A stretch of DNA of 64,000 nucleotides from Eggerthellaceae bacterium. GTDB lineage: Bacteria > Actinomycetota > Coriobacteriia > Coriobacteriales > Eggerthellaceae. Where the stretch lies: NCBI GenBank assembly GCA_910575165.1, contig CAJTDS010000011.1, positions 25,355 through 89,354 of the forward strand, in the 5' to 3' direction. The notes under the pieces are model-generated. The model made no database searches. It saw only the letters and a list, made by a program, of their open reading frames with translations, and was not told where the DNA came from. This document shows, piece after piece, positions 54,300 through 62,452 of this stretch. The position numbers and the translations under genes are program-made. The first letter of the stretch is position 1, and each line of letters begins with the position of its first letter.

Positions 54300-55652
54300 A
54301 TGAGCATGTCGTTTCAGGGGCTGACCCTTTGCGTCAAGACGTTCGGCTGCCAGATGAACAAGCACGATTCGGAACGCGTGCTGGGCACCCTCGAGGCGCT
54401 GGGCGCCACGCCCGTGGACAGCTTCGAGGAAGCCGATATGGTGGTGTTTCTGACCTGCTGCGTTCGAGAAGCCGCCGATACGCGCCTGTACGGGCAGGTG
54501 GCAACCATGCGCACGCTGCCGTTGCGGCCGGATTCGCCTCTAGCAAAGCGCCTGATCGCCATCGGAGGCTGCATCGGGCAGCGGGACGGCCAGAAGCTCG
54601 TGGACGCCATGCCCCACGTGGACGTGGTGTTCGGCACCCATAACCTGCATGCCCTGCCCTCCTTGCTGCAGGCTGCCCTCGACACCGGTTCGTCCCAGGT
54701 CGAGGTGCGGGATGCTTCGGCGTCGTTTCCGACCGACCTTCCCACCGACCGCGAGCAGCCCTGGGCGGCGTGGCTTCCCATCACCATCGGATGCAATAAC
54801 TTTTGCTCCTACTGCATCGTTCCCTACGTGCGGGGGCGCGAGAAGTCCCGACCTTTGGAGGATATCGCCTCGGAAGCCGAGGGCTACGTGGCAGAAGGCG
54901 TCAAGGAGATCACGCTGCTCGGCCAGAACGTCAACTCCTACGGGCGCGACCTCTACGGCTCCCCGCGGTTCGTCGATGTGCTCGACGCCGTCGCGCACAC
55001 GGGCATCGAGAGGATACGCTTCGCCACGAGCCATCCCAAGGACCTCAGCGACGAGGTCATCGAGCGTTTCGCCACGCTGCCTTCGCTCATGCCGGCCCTC
55101 CACCTTCCCGTGCAGTCCGGCTCGGACCGGATACTCAAGGCCATGAACCGGCGCTACGATGCCGCCCGCTACCTTGACCTGGTGCGCAAGCTGCGCGAGG
55201 CGAAGGGCGACATCGCTCTTTCCACCGACATCATCGTAGGTTTCCCGGGGGAGACCGAGGAGGATTTCATGGACACCTACCGCCTGGTGGAGGCCGTGGG
55301 CTACCATCAGGTGTTCACCTTCATCTACTCGAAGCGCGAAGGCACGCCTGCCGCCTCCATGCCCGACGACACGCCCCGCGAGGTAATCCAAGGGCGTTTC
55401 GACCGACTGGTGGAGCTGGTGCAGCGCCAAGCGTTCGAAGCCAACCAGACCGAGCGGGGCAGAGTGGTGCCGGTGCTGGTGGAAGGCGCGTCGAAGCGCG
55501 ACTCGTCGCTGCTGTCGGGGCGCAGCCCCAAGAACCAGACGGTCCATGCCCCCGTTCCCGCCGGCTGCTCCGCAGCGGACCTCCAGGGGCGCATCGTGGA
55601 CGTGCGCATCGACGATGCCAAGACATGGTACCTGCAAGGAAGCCTTGCATGA
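54300..55652 (+). CDS. miaB: tRNA-2-methylthio-N6-dimethylallyladenosine synthase MiaB
   Basis: Radical SAM methylthiotransferase for ms2i6A37 in tRNA. The 450-residue protein has an N-terminal UPF0004 domain with three Cys (TFGCQMNKHDSE, FLTCCVREAA, IGGCIGQRDG), the radical-SAM triad CNNFCSYC, FTSHP-like FATSHPKDL, HLPVQSGSDRILKAMNR, and a C-terminal TRAM domain. MiaA, which makes its substrate i6A37, begins inside its stop codon. Confidence 0.96.
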   Translation: MSMSFQGLTLCVKTFGCQMNKHDSERVLGTLEALGATPVDSFEEADMVVFLTCCVREAADTRLYGQVATMRTLPLRPDSPLAKRLIAIGGCIGQRDGQKLVDAMPHVDVVFGTHNLHALPSLLQAALDTGSSQVEVRDASASFPTDLPTDREQPWAAWLPITIGCNNFCSYCIVPYVRGREKSRPLEDIASEAEGYVAEGVKEITLLGQNVNSYGRDLYGSPRFVDVLDAVAHTGIERIRFATSHPKDLSDEVIERFATLPSLMPALHLPVQSGSDRILKAMNRRYDAARYLDLVRKLREAKGDIALSTDIIVGFPGETEEDFMDTYRLVEAVGYHQVFTFIYSKREGTPAASMPDDTPREVIQGRFDRLVELVQRQAFEANQTERGRVVPVLVEGASKRDSSLLSGRSPKNQTVHAPVPAGCSAADLQGRIVDVRIDDAKTWYLQGSLA

Positions 55653-56602
55653 CCCTCCTCGGGACCTCACTCGCACCCCAGGTAATCTGCGTCGTGGGAC
55701 CCACGGCCTCAGGCAAGAGCGACCTGGCCCAGGGCATCGCGCTGGCGCTCGGCGGGGAAGTGGTCAGCGCCGACAGCATGCAGATCTACCGCGGCATGGA
55801 CATCGGCACGGGGAAGGTGCCCGCAGGCGAGCGGGCGGTACCCCACTGGGGCCTTGACATCGTCGATCCGGGCCGACCCTATTCCGCGGCGCTTTTCCAA
55901 GACTACGCCCGCGAGCGGTTCCGGGACATCGCAGCCAGGGGGAAGCGCGCCGTGCTCTGCGGCGGCACCGGATTCTACGTACGCGCGGCCATAGACGACT
56001 ACCGCTTCCCGGCAGGCGAGCAGGAGCGCAACCCGATACGCGAGCGCTACCGCGCCTTGCTCGAGGAGTCGGGCCCCGCTGCATTGTGGGATATGCTCAA
56101 CTCCATCGACGAACGGTCTGCAGCCGTCATCGCCCCGGCCGACTCGAAACGGGTCATCCGCGCCCTCGAGCTTGCCGAGGGGGGGATATCCTACGCCCAG
56201 CAGAGGGAGAAGCTCGCCTCCATCCCCCAAAGCGTTCCCGCGCGGTTCGTCGGCATCGAGGTGGAACCCGCGCTTCTGCGTAAGCGCATCGACGCGCGCG
56301 TTGACGCCATGGTGGCCCAGGGGCTCGTCGGCGAAGTAAAGCAGCTGCTCGAGCTGGGCTTTCGGGAGGGCCTGTGCGCACCCAAGGCCATCGGGTACAG
56401 GGAGATAGTCGCCTACCTGGACGGAGAGACCACCCTGGAGACGGCTGTCGAATCCATCAAGGTCGCAACGCACCGCTACGCCAAGCGCCAGCGCACCTGG
56501 TTTCGCAAAGACGGGCGCATCCGCTGGATCAACGGCGACGACGGCGATTCGCAGCGCATGGTCGGCGAAGCGCTGGCACTGTTGCACGGAAACGACGCAT
56601 AG
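55649..56602 (+). CDS. miaA: tRNA dimethylallyltransferase MiaA
   Basis: Adds dimethylallyl to A37 of UNN-reading tRNAs. The 317-residue protein has the P-loop VVGPTASGKSDLA, VSADSMQIYRGMDIGTGK, and GGTGFYVRAA. ATG 55649 overlaps the miaB stop by 4 nt. Together miaB and miaA form a complete ms2i6A37 unit. Confidence 0.96.
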   Translation: MTLLGTSLAPQVICVVGPTASGKSDLAQGIALALGGEVVSADSMQIYRGMDIGTGKVPAGERAVPHWGLDIVDPGRPYSAALFQDYARERFRDIAARGKRAVLCGGTGFYVRAAIDDYRFPAGEQERNPIRERYRALLEESGPAALWDMLNSIDERSAAVIAPADSKRVIRALELAEGGISYAQQREKLASIPQSVPARFVGIEVEPALLRKRIDARVDAMVAQGLVGEVKQLLELGFREGLCAPKAIGYREIVAYLDGETTLETAVESIKVATHRYAKRQRTWFRKDGRIRWINGDDGDSQRMVGEALALLHGNDA

Positions 56603-56644
56603 CCGCCGACGAACAGGTCGGCTGCTTACGGAGAAAGGACACGC

Positions 56645-57586
56645 ATGCTCATCGAATTCCAGAAGATGAACGGTCTCGGGAACGACTTCGTCATGATCGA
56701 CGACAGGGGAGAGGCCTTGGAGCTGGCTCCCGACGCCGTGGCGCGCCTATGCGACCGCCACTTCGGCATCGGCGCCGACGGCGTGATCCTGGTACGCCCC
56801 TCCAAGCGCCCCGAGTGCGCCGCCTACATGCACTACATCAACTCCGACGGGACCTTGGCCCAGATGTGCGGCAACGGCGTTCGCTGCTTCGCGAAGTTCC
56901 TGGTAGATAACGGCATCGTAGACGCCGAGGCGGGCGAACTCACTGCCGACACCCTGGCAGGCCCCAAACCCATCCGCTTCACCGCGGACGACCGAGGAAT
57001 GCTGGCAAACGCCACAGTGGACATGGGTGCGCCCATCCTCGACCCGAGCCAAGTGCCGGTAGACGCCGCCCCCGACGCGCAAACGCCCCAGGGCGCCCCG
57101 TTCGTCTCGAACCTCCCCATCGGCTCCCCCTGGGGCACGTTCCGCTTCACCTGCGTATCCATGGGAAATCCCCATGCTGTCACGTTCATCGACGATTTCG
57201 AGACGCTTCCCGACGACGCCTTCACCGACCCCTCGCGCAAGGGCCTCGACACCTTCGACGTGCACAAGGTCGGGAGGTTCTTCGAGGGCCACGAGCGCTT
57301 CCCCGAGAAGGCCAACGTGGAGTTCGCAACCGTCGATCGCCCGGGAACGGACGAGCAGGAGGGGGCGCTTTCCATGAGGGTCTACGAGCGAGGATGCGCC
57401 GAAACCCTGGCCTGCGGCACGGGCACCTGCGCCACCAGCGTCGCAGCCTGCCTGCTTGGCCTTTCGGGCCGCAGCAACCTGGTCCACCTGCGCGGGGGCG
57501 ACCTGCACATCCGCTGGAGCGAAGGCGGCAGCGTCTTCATGACCGGTCCCGCCGCCACCGCCTTCGCCGGAACCTTCGAGCACTAG
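56645..57586 (+). CDS. dapF: Diaminopimelate epimerase
   Basis: Converts LL- to meso-diaminopimelate for lysine and possibly cell wall. The 313-residue protein has FQKMNGLGNDFVMID, the first catalytic Cys in AQMCGNGVRC and the second in LACGTGTCATSVA. A longer central insertion (PVDAAPDAQTPQ...) is present compared with E. coli DapF (274). Confidence 0.95.
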   Translation: MLIEFQKMNGLGNDFVMIDDRGEALELAPDAVARLCDRHFGIGADGVILVRPSKRPECAAYMHYINSDGTLAQMCGNGVRCFAKFLVDNGIVDAEAGELTADTLAGPKPIRFTADDRGMLANATVDMGAPILDPSQVPVDAAPDAQTPQGAPFVSNLPIGSPWGTFRFTCVSMGNPHAVTFIDDFETLPDDAFTDPSRKGLDTFDVHKVGRFFEGHERFPEKANVEFATVDRPGTDEQEGALSMRVYERGCAETLACGTGTCATSVAACLLGLSGRSNLVHLRGGDLHIRWSEGGSVFMTGPAATAFAGTFEH

Positions 57587-57631
57587 CCGGCATGCCGGCA
57601 GCGATGCTGGCGCCGAGAAACGGTGGTTTCC

Positions 57632-58942
57632 ATGTCTGAATTCGAATCCGTAATCGAACGCGGTCCTCGGACGCGCCTGGAAGAGCGGCGCGAGCGGGCG
57701 CTGCTCGTAGGCGTCGATCGCCCGGGGCTCTCCTGGCCACTGCAGGCCACCTTGGCCGAGCTCGAACGACTCGTGGATACGGCCGGGGCCGACGTGGTTG
57801 CCAAAACCACCCAGCGCCTGGACGCTCCGAACCCCAAGACCTTCATAGGCAGCGGCAAGGCGGAGGAGATCGCGCAGCTGTGCAAGGACCAGGAGATAGA
57901 CCTGGTCGTGTTCGACGACGAGCTGACGCCCTCGCAGCAGTCCAACCTGGAGAAGGTCGTGGGCAAGCCGGTGAAGGTCATAGATCGCACAGCTCTCATC
58001 TTGGACATCTTCGCCCTACATGCCTCGACCAAGGAAGGACGCTTGCAGGTACGTCTCGCCCAGAACCAGTACCTGTTGCCCCGCCTGAGGGGCATGTGGG
58101 CCCACCTGGCGTCGAACCGCATGGGCGGCGGCGTCGGGTCCCGTTTCGGCGAGGGCGAAAGCCAGCTGGAGGTCGACCGCCGCATGGTGCGCAAGCGCAT
58201 CACCTCCATCAAGCGGGAGCTCGCCCATCTGGCCGACGTACGGGCCGTGCAGCGCGAGGGGCGCTACGCATCGGGCATGTTCAAGGTGGCGCTGGCGGGA
58301 TACACAAACGCGGGAAAGTCGAGCCTGATCAACCGACTGACCGGGTCGGACGTGCTAGCTTGGGACAAGCTGTTCGCCACGCTGGACTCCACCACCCGCA
58401 GGCTGGTGCTGCCAGAAGGTCGTCAGATCACCGTCACCGACACGGTCGGATTCATCCAGAAGCTTCCGACCACCCTGGTGGAATCCTTCAAATCTACCCT
58501 CGACGAGATTTCCGGCAGCGACCTTATCCTCCATGTCGTCGATGCCTCCTCGGAGGAGTTTCTCGACCAGATAGACGCTGTGGAGGAGGTGCTCGGCCAG
58601 ATAGAAGCCCATTCCATCCCGCGTATCGTGGTGTTCAACAAGATAGACCTGCTCGACCGACAAACGGTCGAGGCCCTTCGCGCCCGAAATCCCCACGCCC
58701 AATTCGTTTCCGCGCAGACAGGGGAGGGGATAGACGAGCTCATAGGCCATCTCTCGCGCGCAGCCGCAGCAGCCGATACCGCCATGGACGTGCTGATCCC
58801 CTACGACAAGGGCTCGCTGGTCTCGATGGTTCACGAACGGTGCCGCATCATCGGCGAGGAGCATACGGAAACAGGTACACGCATATCGCTGTTCGCGCCA
58901 GCTACCTACGTCTCGCAATTGGAGCCGTTCCGGATTAGCTAA
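57632..58942 (+). CDS. hflX: Ribosome-associated GTPase HflX
   Basis: HflX binds and splits stalled ribosomes. The 436-residue protein has an N-terminal HflX domain (TFIGSGKAEEIAQL, ELTPSQQSNLEKVVG, RTALILDIFALHASTKEGRLQVRLAQ) with the glycine-rich GMWAHLASNRMGGGVGSRFGEGESQLEVDRR, and a G domain (GYTNAGKSS, DTVGFIQKLP, FNKIDL). ATG 57632 has GGTGG close; GTG 57623 would add three residues. Proximity to miaA echoes the E. coli miaA-hfq-hflX order, without hfq. Confidence 0.95.
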   Translation: MSEFESVIERGPRTRLEERRERALLVGVDRPGLSWPLQATLAELERLVDTAGADVVAKTTQRLDAPNPKTFIGSGKAEEIAQLCKDQEIDLVVFDDELTPSQQSNLEKVVGKPVKVIDRTALILDIFALHASTKEGRLQVRLAQNQYLLPRLRGMWAHLASNRMGGGVGSRFGEGESQLEVDRRMVRKRITSIKRELAHLADVRAVQREGRYASGMFKVALAGYTNAGKSSLINRLTGSDVLAWDKLFATLDSTTRRLVLPEGRQITVTDTVGFIQKLPTTLVESFKSTLDEISGSDLILHVVDASSEEFLDQIDAVEEVLGQIEAHSIPRIVVFNKIDLLDRQTVEALRARNPHAQFVSAQTGEGIDELIGHLSRAAAAADTAMDVLIPYDKGSLVSMVHERCRIIGEEHTETGTRISLFAPATYVSQLEPFRIS

Positions 58943-58964
58943 GGAGCTGCCCGGTGCGCCATGT

Positions 58965-59002
58965 CGTACCCACAGCACCAAGCACCCGGCGCTGTGGGTA
59001 CG
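58965..59002. terminator. Hairpin between convergent hflX and lexA
   Basis: CGTACCCACAGC (58965-58976) pairs perfectly with GCTGTGGGTACG (58991-59002) around a 14-nt loop. It falls between the two stop codons and probably ends both transcripts, although U-runs are lacking. Confidence 0.6.
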
Positions 59003-59007
59003 AACAG

Positions 59008-59658
59008 CTACATACGGCGGAAAACGGCGGTCACTTTGCCGACGATGTAGCAGTCGTCGACGATGATGGGATCCATGTAGCGATTCTCCGGCTGAAGCCT
59101 AATATGGTTGTCCTCGCGGAAGTACCGCTTGACCGTCGCCTCGTCCTCGATGAGGGCGACCACCACCTCGCCGTTGGAAGCCACGTTCTGCTCCTTCACC
59201 ACCACGTAGTCGCCGTCCATGATGCCGATGTCGATCATCGACTTGCCATGGACCTCCAGCAGGAAGCTCGCGGAATCACCGACGATGTCGGTGGGCAGGG
59301 GGAGGTACTCGGAGATGTTGTGCTCGGCGTAAATGGGCTCGCCTGCCGCTACGTCGCCCACAAGCGGCAGGTTCATCACGGTGCTGAAGCTCTTCTCTAT
59401 GACCGAAGCCGGATTGACGACGTCCTTGAGCGCGTAGGTAAGCGCGATGGAGCGGGACTTGAGCGGATCGCGGGTGATAAGCCCTTTGTCCTCAAGCGCC
59501 TTGAGGTGCACATGCACGGTAGAGGGGGAGGAAAGACCCAGGTCGATGCAAACTTCGCGAACGGTAGGGCCGTAGCCCTTCTCCCGTATGCATTTCTCGA
59601 TGGAGTCGAGAACGGCCTGCTGGCGCTTCGTGACCTTCGGCGACGGTCGGTCGGCCAT
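59008..59658 (-). CDS. lexA: SOS repressor LexA
   Basis: Self-cleaving repressor of the SOS regulon. The 216-residue protein has a winged HTH (VTKRQQAVLDSIEKCIREKGYGPTVREVCIDLGLSSPSTVHVHLKAL), the Ala-Gly cleavage site in VGDVAAGEP, the nucleophile Ser in HGKSM, and the catalytic Lys in EDEATVKRYF. ATG 59658 is preferred for GGGAGGT upstream; longer in-frame starts run into the promoter. Its promoter contains a LexA box, so it is autoregulated, and it is divergent from nrdR. Confidence 0.96.
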   Translation of the reverse strand: MADRPSPKVTKRQQAVLDSIEKCIREKGYGPTVREVCIDLGLSSPSTVHVHLKALEDKGLITRDPLKSRSIALTYALKDVVNPASVIEKSFSTVMNLPLVGDVAAGEPIYAEHNISEYLPLPTDIVGDSASFLLEVHGKSMIDIGIMDGDYVVVKEQNVASNGEVVVALIEDEATVKRYFREDNHIRLQPENRYMDPIIVDDCYIVGKVTAVFRRM

Positions 59659-59725
59659 AACGTACCTCCCATGGGCGTTTCTCAATGGAATCGACGCTCT
59701 ATCGAACAGCGTTCTATATTTAGAG

Positions 59726-59754
59726 ACTATACAACGAACATTGGTTCTATGCAA
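59726..59754 (-). promoter_or_regulatory. lexA promoter with LexA box in the spacer
   Basis: On the minus strand, -35 TTGCAT (plus 59749-59754) and -10 TATAGT (plus 59726-59731) are 17 bp apart. The spacer holds CGAACATTGGTTCT (plus 59735-59748) with core GAAC-N4-GTTC, the Gram-positive SOS-box form. A second partial site, GAAC-N3-GTTC, lies at 59704-59714. Confidence 0.8.
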
Positions 59755-59812
59755 CCTATGCACAAGAAAAGTTCCCTATTTCTTTTCCGCTCTCGTGTCG
59801 CATCTCGTTGAT

Positions 59813-59828
59813 ACACAATATCTTGTAT
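59813..59828 (+). promoter_or_regulatory. NrdR box upstream of nrdR
   Basis: ACACAATATCTTGTAT matches the NrdR-box consensus acaCwAtATaTwGtgt at 14 of 16 positions. It overlaps a possible -10 (TATGCT, 59826-59831) for nrdR, suggesting autoregulation. Only one copy was seen, whereas the boxes usually come in pairs. Confidence 0.55.
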
Positions 59829-59864
59829 GCTAGGCTTTTCGAAACCCAACGATAAGGAGCATGT

Positions 59865-60314
59865 ATGCGCTGTCCTGCCTGCGGAAACCCCGAATCAAAG
59901 GTTGTCGATTCGCGATCGTCGGAGGACGGAAGCGCTATTCGCCGGCGCCGCGAATGCCTTGCATGCGCCCATCGCTTCACCACCTACGAACGCCTGGGGG
60001 ACACCTCGCTCATCGTCATCAAGACCGACGGATCTTCGGAGGCTTACGACCGCAACAAACTCATGCGAGGCCTTCTGATCGCCTGTGCGAAACGGCATAT
60101 CACGCCAGATCAGCTTGAGAATCTTATCGACAGCATAGAGTCTGAGCTCCGCCTGAAGAACCGCTCCGAAATCGGCTCCAAACAACTGGGGGACATGGCG
60201 CTCGTTCGTCTGGGCAAGCTCGACGAAGTCGCCTATGTGCGCTTCGCCAGCGTGTACAAGGACTTCCAAAGCGTCGAGGAGTTCCAGACGGCGCTGGATC
60301 ATCTAGAGAGTTAG
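59865..60314 (+). CDS. nrdR: Transcriptional repressor NrdR
   Basis: Represses ribonucleotide reductase operons in response to dATP/ATP. The 149-residue protein has the Zn ribbon MRCPACGNPESKVVDSR...RRRECLACAHRFTTYE and an ATP-cone domain (VIKTDGSSEAYDRNKLMRGLLIAC). A putative NrdR box precedes it. No nrd genes are in the window; the following gene, dut, also acts on dNTP balance. Confidence 0.96.
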   Translation: MRCPACGNPESKVVDSRSSEDGSAIRRRRECLACAHRFTTYERLGDTSLIVIKTDGSSEAYDRNKLMRGLLIACAKRHITPDQLENLIDSIESELRLKNRSEIGSKQLGDMALVRLGKLDEVAYVRFASVYKDFQSVEEFQTALDHLES

Positions 60315-60331
60315 ATAGAGGTAACTTTATT

Positions 60332-60802
60332 TTGGAAATCCGTCCTGACCTTACTGCGGACGCTGCGCGCAACGATGTTGCCGTACGCATCCACGTTCTC
60401 GGAGGGGGTCGGGTTCCCTCCTATACGCGCTCCGAGGATGCGGCCGTCGACCTGCGCTCAGCAAGCGCGCTCACTATCGGACCAGGCCACCGCTTGCTCG
60501 TGCCCACAGGCATACGGCTCGCAATCCCAACCGGCTTCGCCGGACTGGTGCTACCGCGAAGCGGTCTGGCAATCAACCATGGGATTACGGTTCTGAACGC
60601 TCCGGGGCTTATCGACGAGAATTATCGCGGCGAGATTAAGGTGGCTCTGCACAACACTTCCGATGCAGCCTTCTCCATTAGGCCCGGAGACCGCATCGCT
60701 CAGCTGCTCGTGATTCCCGTGCCTCGAATCCGGTTCCAGGAGGTAGAAGAACTTGACGAAACGGAGCGCGGCTGCGGCGGATTTGGCAGCAGCGGGTTGT
60801 AA
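60332..60802 (+). CDS. dut: dUTP pyrophosphatase (dUTPase)
   Basis: Hydrolyses dUTP to dUMP. The 156-residue trimer-type protein has motif 1 in SEDAAVDLRSA, motif 2 LPRSGLAINHG, motif 3 GLIDENYRGEI, motif 4 RIAQLLVIP, and the C-terminal motif 5 ETERGCGGFGSSG. TTG 60332 is the start; AGAGGT precedes it. It lies 17 nt after nrdR, giving a two-gene nucleotide-control unit. Confidence 0.95.
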   Translation: MEIRPDLTADAARNDVAVRIHVLGGGRVPSYTRSEDAAVDLRSASALTIGPGHRLLVPTGIRLAIPTGFAGLVLPRSGLAINHGITVLNAPGLIDENYRGEIKVALHNTSDAAFSIRPGDRIAQLLVIPVPRIRFQEVEELDETERGCGGFGSSGL

Positions 60803-60927
60803 CGCACCGAAAACCGCTCGAAACCATGAGTTAGTACTCGTCCGAAGGCAAAACCACCCCTTAGAATGGCTCTCAGAGCCTCGTTTGCAAAACACCAGGT
60901 CAAACCCACCATTTTGAGGACTATTCC

Positions 60928-61533
60928 ATGAGCTACGTTCAAAACACCGAAGAAAAGCCCTCCGAGGACAGCTTCCGGGAGGAAAACGCCGAAAGCGAAT
61001 CGGCTCCCGATGCCCAATCGCCAAAGGCACCGTCGGATTCTCCGGCACCGGACCCCAGGAACCGTGTAGACACGCAGCACACCCCCAGCGCAGGCTCCCA
61101 AGGCGCCGAGCCTCGCACCAGCCCTTACCAGGCTCATGATACGGGGACCCAGTACGCCCAGAACCCGAACTACCGTAGCGCGGACGATCCTCTGAAGAAG
61201 TGCCGCATGCTGACCCTGGTCGCGAGCATTGCCGGCCCGGTATCGCTGTTTATCGGCGGAACGCTACTCGATATCGCTGGACTCATCTGCGGCATCATCT
61301 CATACGTGAGCCTGAAAAAATTCCTGTCGCAGCCATCGCGACAGAGCGATTACGCAAGGGCGCTGAAGCGGACGACCGTAGTGGCTATGGCGATATGCTG
61401 CGTGGCCATGGCGCTCAACATTGCAACCGTAATCGCAATCATGCCGGAGCTCATGCAGATGCTCGAGTCAGGAGAGCTCGCCAACATAAGCGCAGCGCCT
61501 ACAACCAGCGCGCCCAGCAGCACCTGGGGATAG
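60928..61533 (+). CDS. Hypothetical membrane protein with disordered N-terminus
   Basis: Function not recognised. The 201-residue protein has an acidic, Pro/Ser/Gln-rich N-terminus (1-85), then hydrophobic segments at about 92-128 (one hairpin-like pair, LTLVASIAGPVSLFIGGTLLDIAGLICGIISYVSL) and about 152-174 (VAMAICCVAMALNIATVIAIM). The layout resembles DUF4190-type small membrane proteins. It is the last chromosomal gene before the dif-like site. Confidence 0.65.
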   Translation: MSYVQNTEEKPSEDSFREENAESESAPDAQSPKAPSDSPAPDPRNRVDTQHTPSAGSQGAEPRTSPYQAHDTGTQYAQNPNYRSADDPLKKCRMLTLVASIAGPVSLFIGGTLLDIAGLICGIISYVSLKKFLSQPSRQSDYARALKRTTVVAMAICCVAMALNIATVIAIMPELMQMLESGELANISAAPTTSAPSSTWG

Positions 61534-61663
61534 CTTACAGACAGGTCTGCGGAGCGCTATCACAATAGCTCTCCCACCTGGACATTTGGTGTATAAGGTT
61601 TATTGATAATATATCTGGTGGAAGGGTCAAAAAACAGCACGAACGGTAGGCGAGGGGCAAAAA

Positions 61664-61691
61664 CGACGGTATAACAAACATTATGTAAGGC
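61664..61691 (+). other. dif-like XerCD site (putative attachment site of the prophage)
   Basis: The 28-bp site has a left arm CGACGGTATAA (61664-61674), a 6-bp spacer CAAACA, and a right arm TTATGTAAGGC (61681-61691). The nine bases ACATTATGT (61678-61686) equal the right half of actinobacterial dif, and ATAA is in register in the left arm. It lies 11 nt beyond the rep stop codon, where Xer-dependent inoviruses integrate. Confidence 0.6.
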
Positions 61692-61702
61692 TATTCAGAC
61701 CC

Positions 61703-62260
61703 TCACAAAGTATGCCTGGCGTAGTCGCTGACAAAGGACTTGACCAAGTTAACATGGGCGGTCACATAATCCAGATACTCGGGCTTCTGCTCGACCAGAA
61801 GCGCCAGAAGGGCAGAGAAAGACGTAATCTCAAGCTCGGTAATAAGCTGGTACACGTCGCCGAAATCGACGTTCATAACGTTGGAGAGGTTGACGGAAAA
61901 GCCCGCCATATCCACGACCTCGGAAAGGTCATACTGCGCCTTGTCCTCCTGGCCGATGTGGACGAGGTAGCGATAGGCGCCAACCTTGTTGGGCACGGGC
62001 TTGCAGAAGAGGACGCCGAAGGACGCTGGGAGCGCCTGCAAGACGGTATCAGCCCGAACGGCGTTCCCGAACTCAAGAATACAGTGAACATGGGGCTTCT
62101 TGGGCTTCTCAACGCCTTCATCGTCGGTCACCGTGTCGCGGTCGTGGACGATGTAGGCGCCAGGAATCATAAGCTCGTGGAGCTGGGTCCGCCAATCGGC
62201 GGGCAGGTTCTCCAAAAGCTGCACGAACCACCAGCAACGGGACTTCTTGGATACGGCCAT
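61703..62260 (-). CDS. Rolling-circle replication initiator (Rep, HUH endonuclease)
   Basis: A 185-residue Rep of the pMV158 RepB/Rep_2 family. Motifs are MAVSKKSRCWWFVQLL, the metal motif YIVHDRD, the HUH motif KPHVHCILEF, and the catalytic-Tyr region AYRYLVHIGQEDKAQYDLSEV, all in family order. It would nick the double-strand origin and become linked to the 5' end. ATG 62260 has GAAAGGA upstream. Rolling-circle Reps of this type occur in Gram-positive plasmids and filamentous-phage-like elements. Confidence 0.86.
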   Translation of the reverse strand: MAVSKKSRCWWFVQLLENLPADWRTQLHELMIPGAYIVHDRDTVTDDEGVEKPKKPHVHCILEFGNAVRADTVLQALPASFGVLFCKPVPNKVGAYRYLVHIGQEDKAQYDLSEVVDMAGFSVNLSNVMNVDFGDVYQLITELEITSFSALLALLVEQKPEYLDYVTAHVNLVKSFVSDYARHTL

Positions 62261-62305
62261 TTTTAACTAGTCCTTTCTAGATTGTTACTTTCTGGCACAC
62301 GGCAC

Positions 62306-62333
62306 ACGCCCCCTATATCAAGTAAGGGGGCGT
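62306..62333. other. Inverted repeat in the prophage intergenic region
   Basis: ACGCCCCC (62306-62313) and GGGGGCGT (62326-62333) are perfect complements around a 12-nt AT-rich loop. It lies just upstream of rep and may be part of the replication origin. Confidence 0.5.
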
Positions 62334-62387
62334 ATACCGTCGGCGGGACGGCGGGCAACCGAGCGAGAGCGCACAGCCGCCGCCGTA

Positions 62388-62451
62388 CCCCCTCGCGGGC
62401 GCTTCGCGCGGGGGAACCCCCCGACCCCCGCGCAAATCCCCCGCGAGGGGG
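62388..62451. other. Compound GC-rich hairpin, candidate packaging signal or origin
   Basis: Outer arms CCCCCTCGCGGG (62388-62399) and CCCGCGAGGGGG (62440-62451) are perfect over 12 bp; inner arms GCGCGGGGG (62406-62414) and CCCCCGCGC (62425-62433) are perfect over 9 bp, with 6-nt internal loops and a 10-nt apical loop. It sits between the zot stop and rep, where filamentous phages keep their packaging hairpin and origins. Confidence 0.6.
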
Positions 62452-62452
62452 G

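Noticed and set aside
61586..61613. A second possible Xer-type site (TTGGTGTATAA, spacer, TTGATAATATA)
   Set aside because: The left arm fits, but the right arm lacks TTATGT. The site at 61664-61691 is much closer to the dif consensus and directly borders the phage genes.
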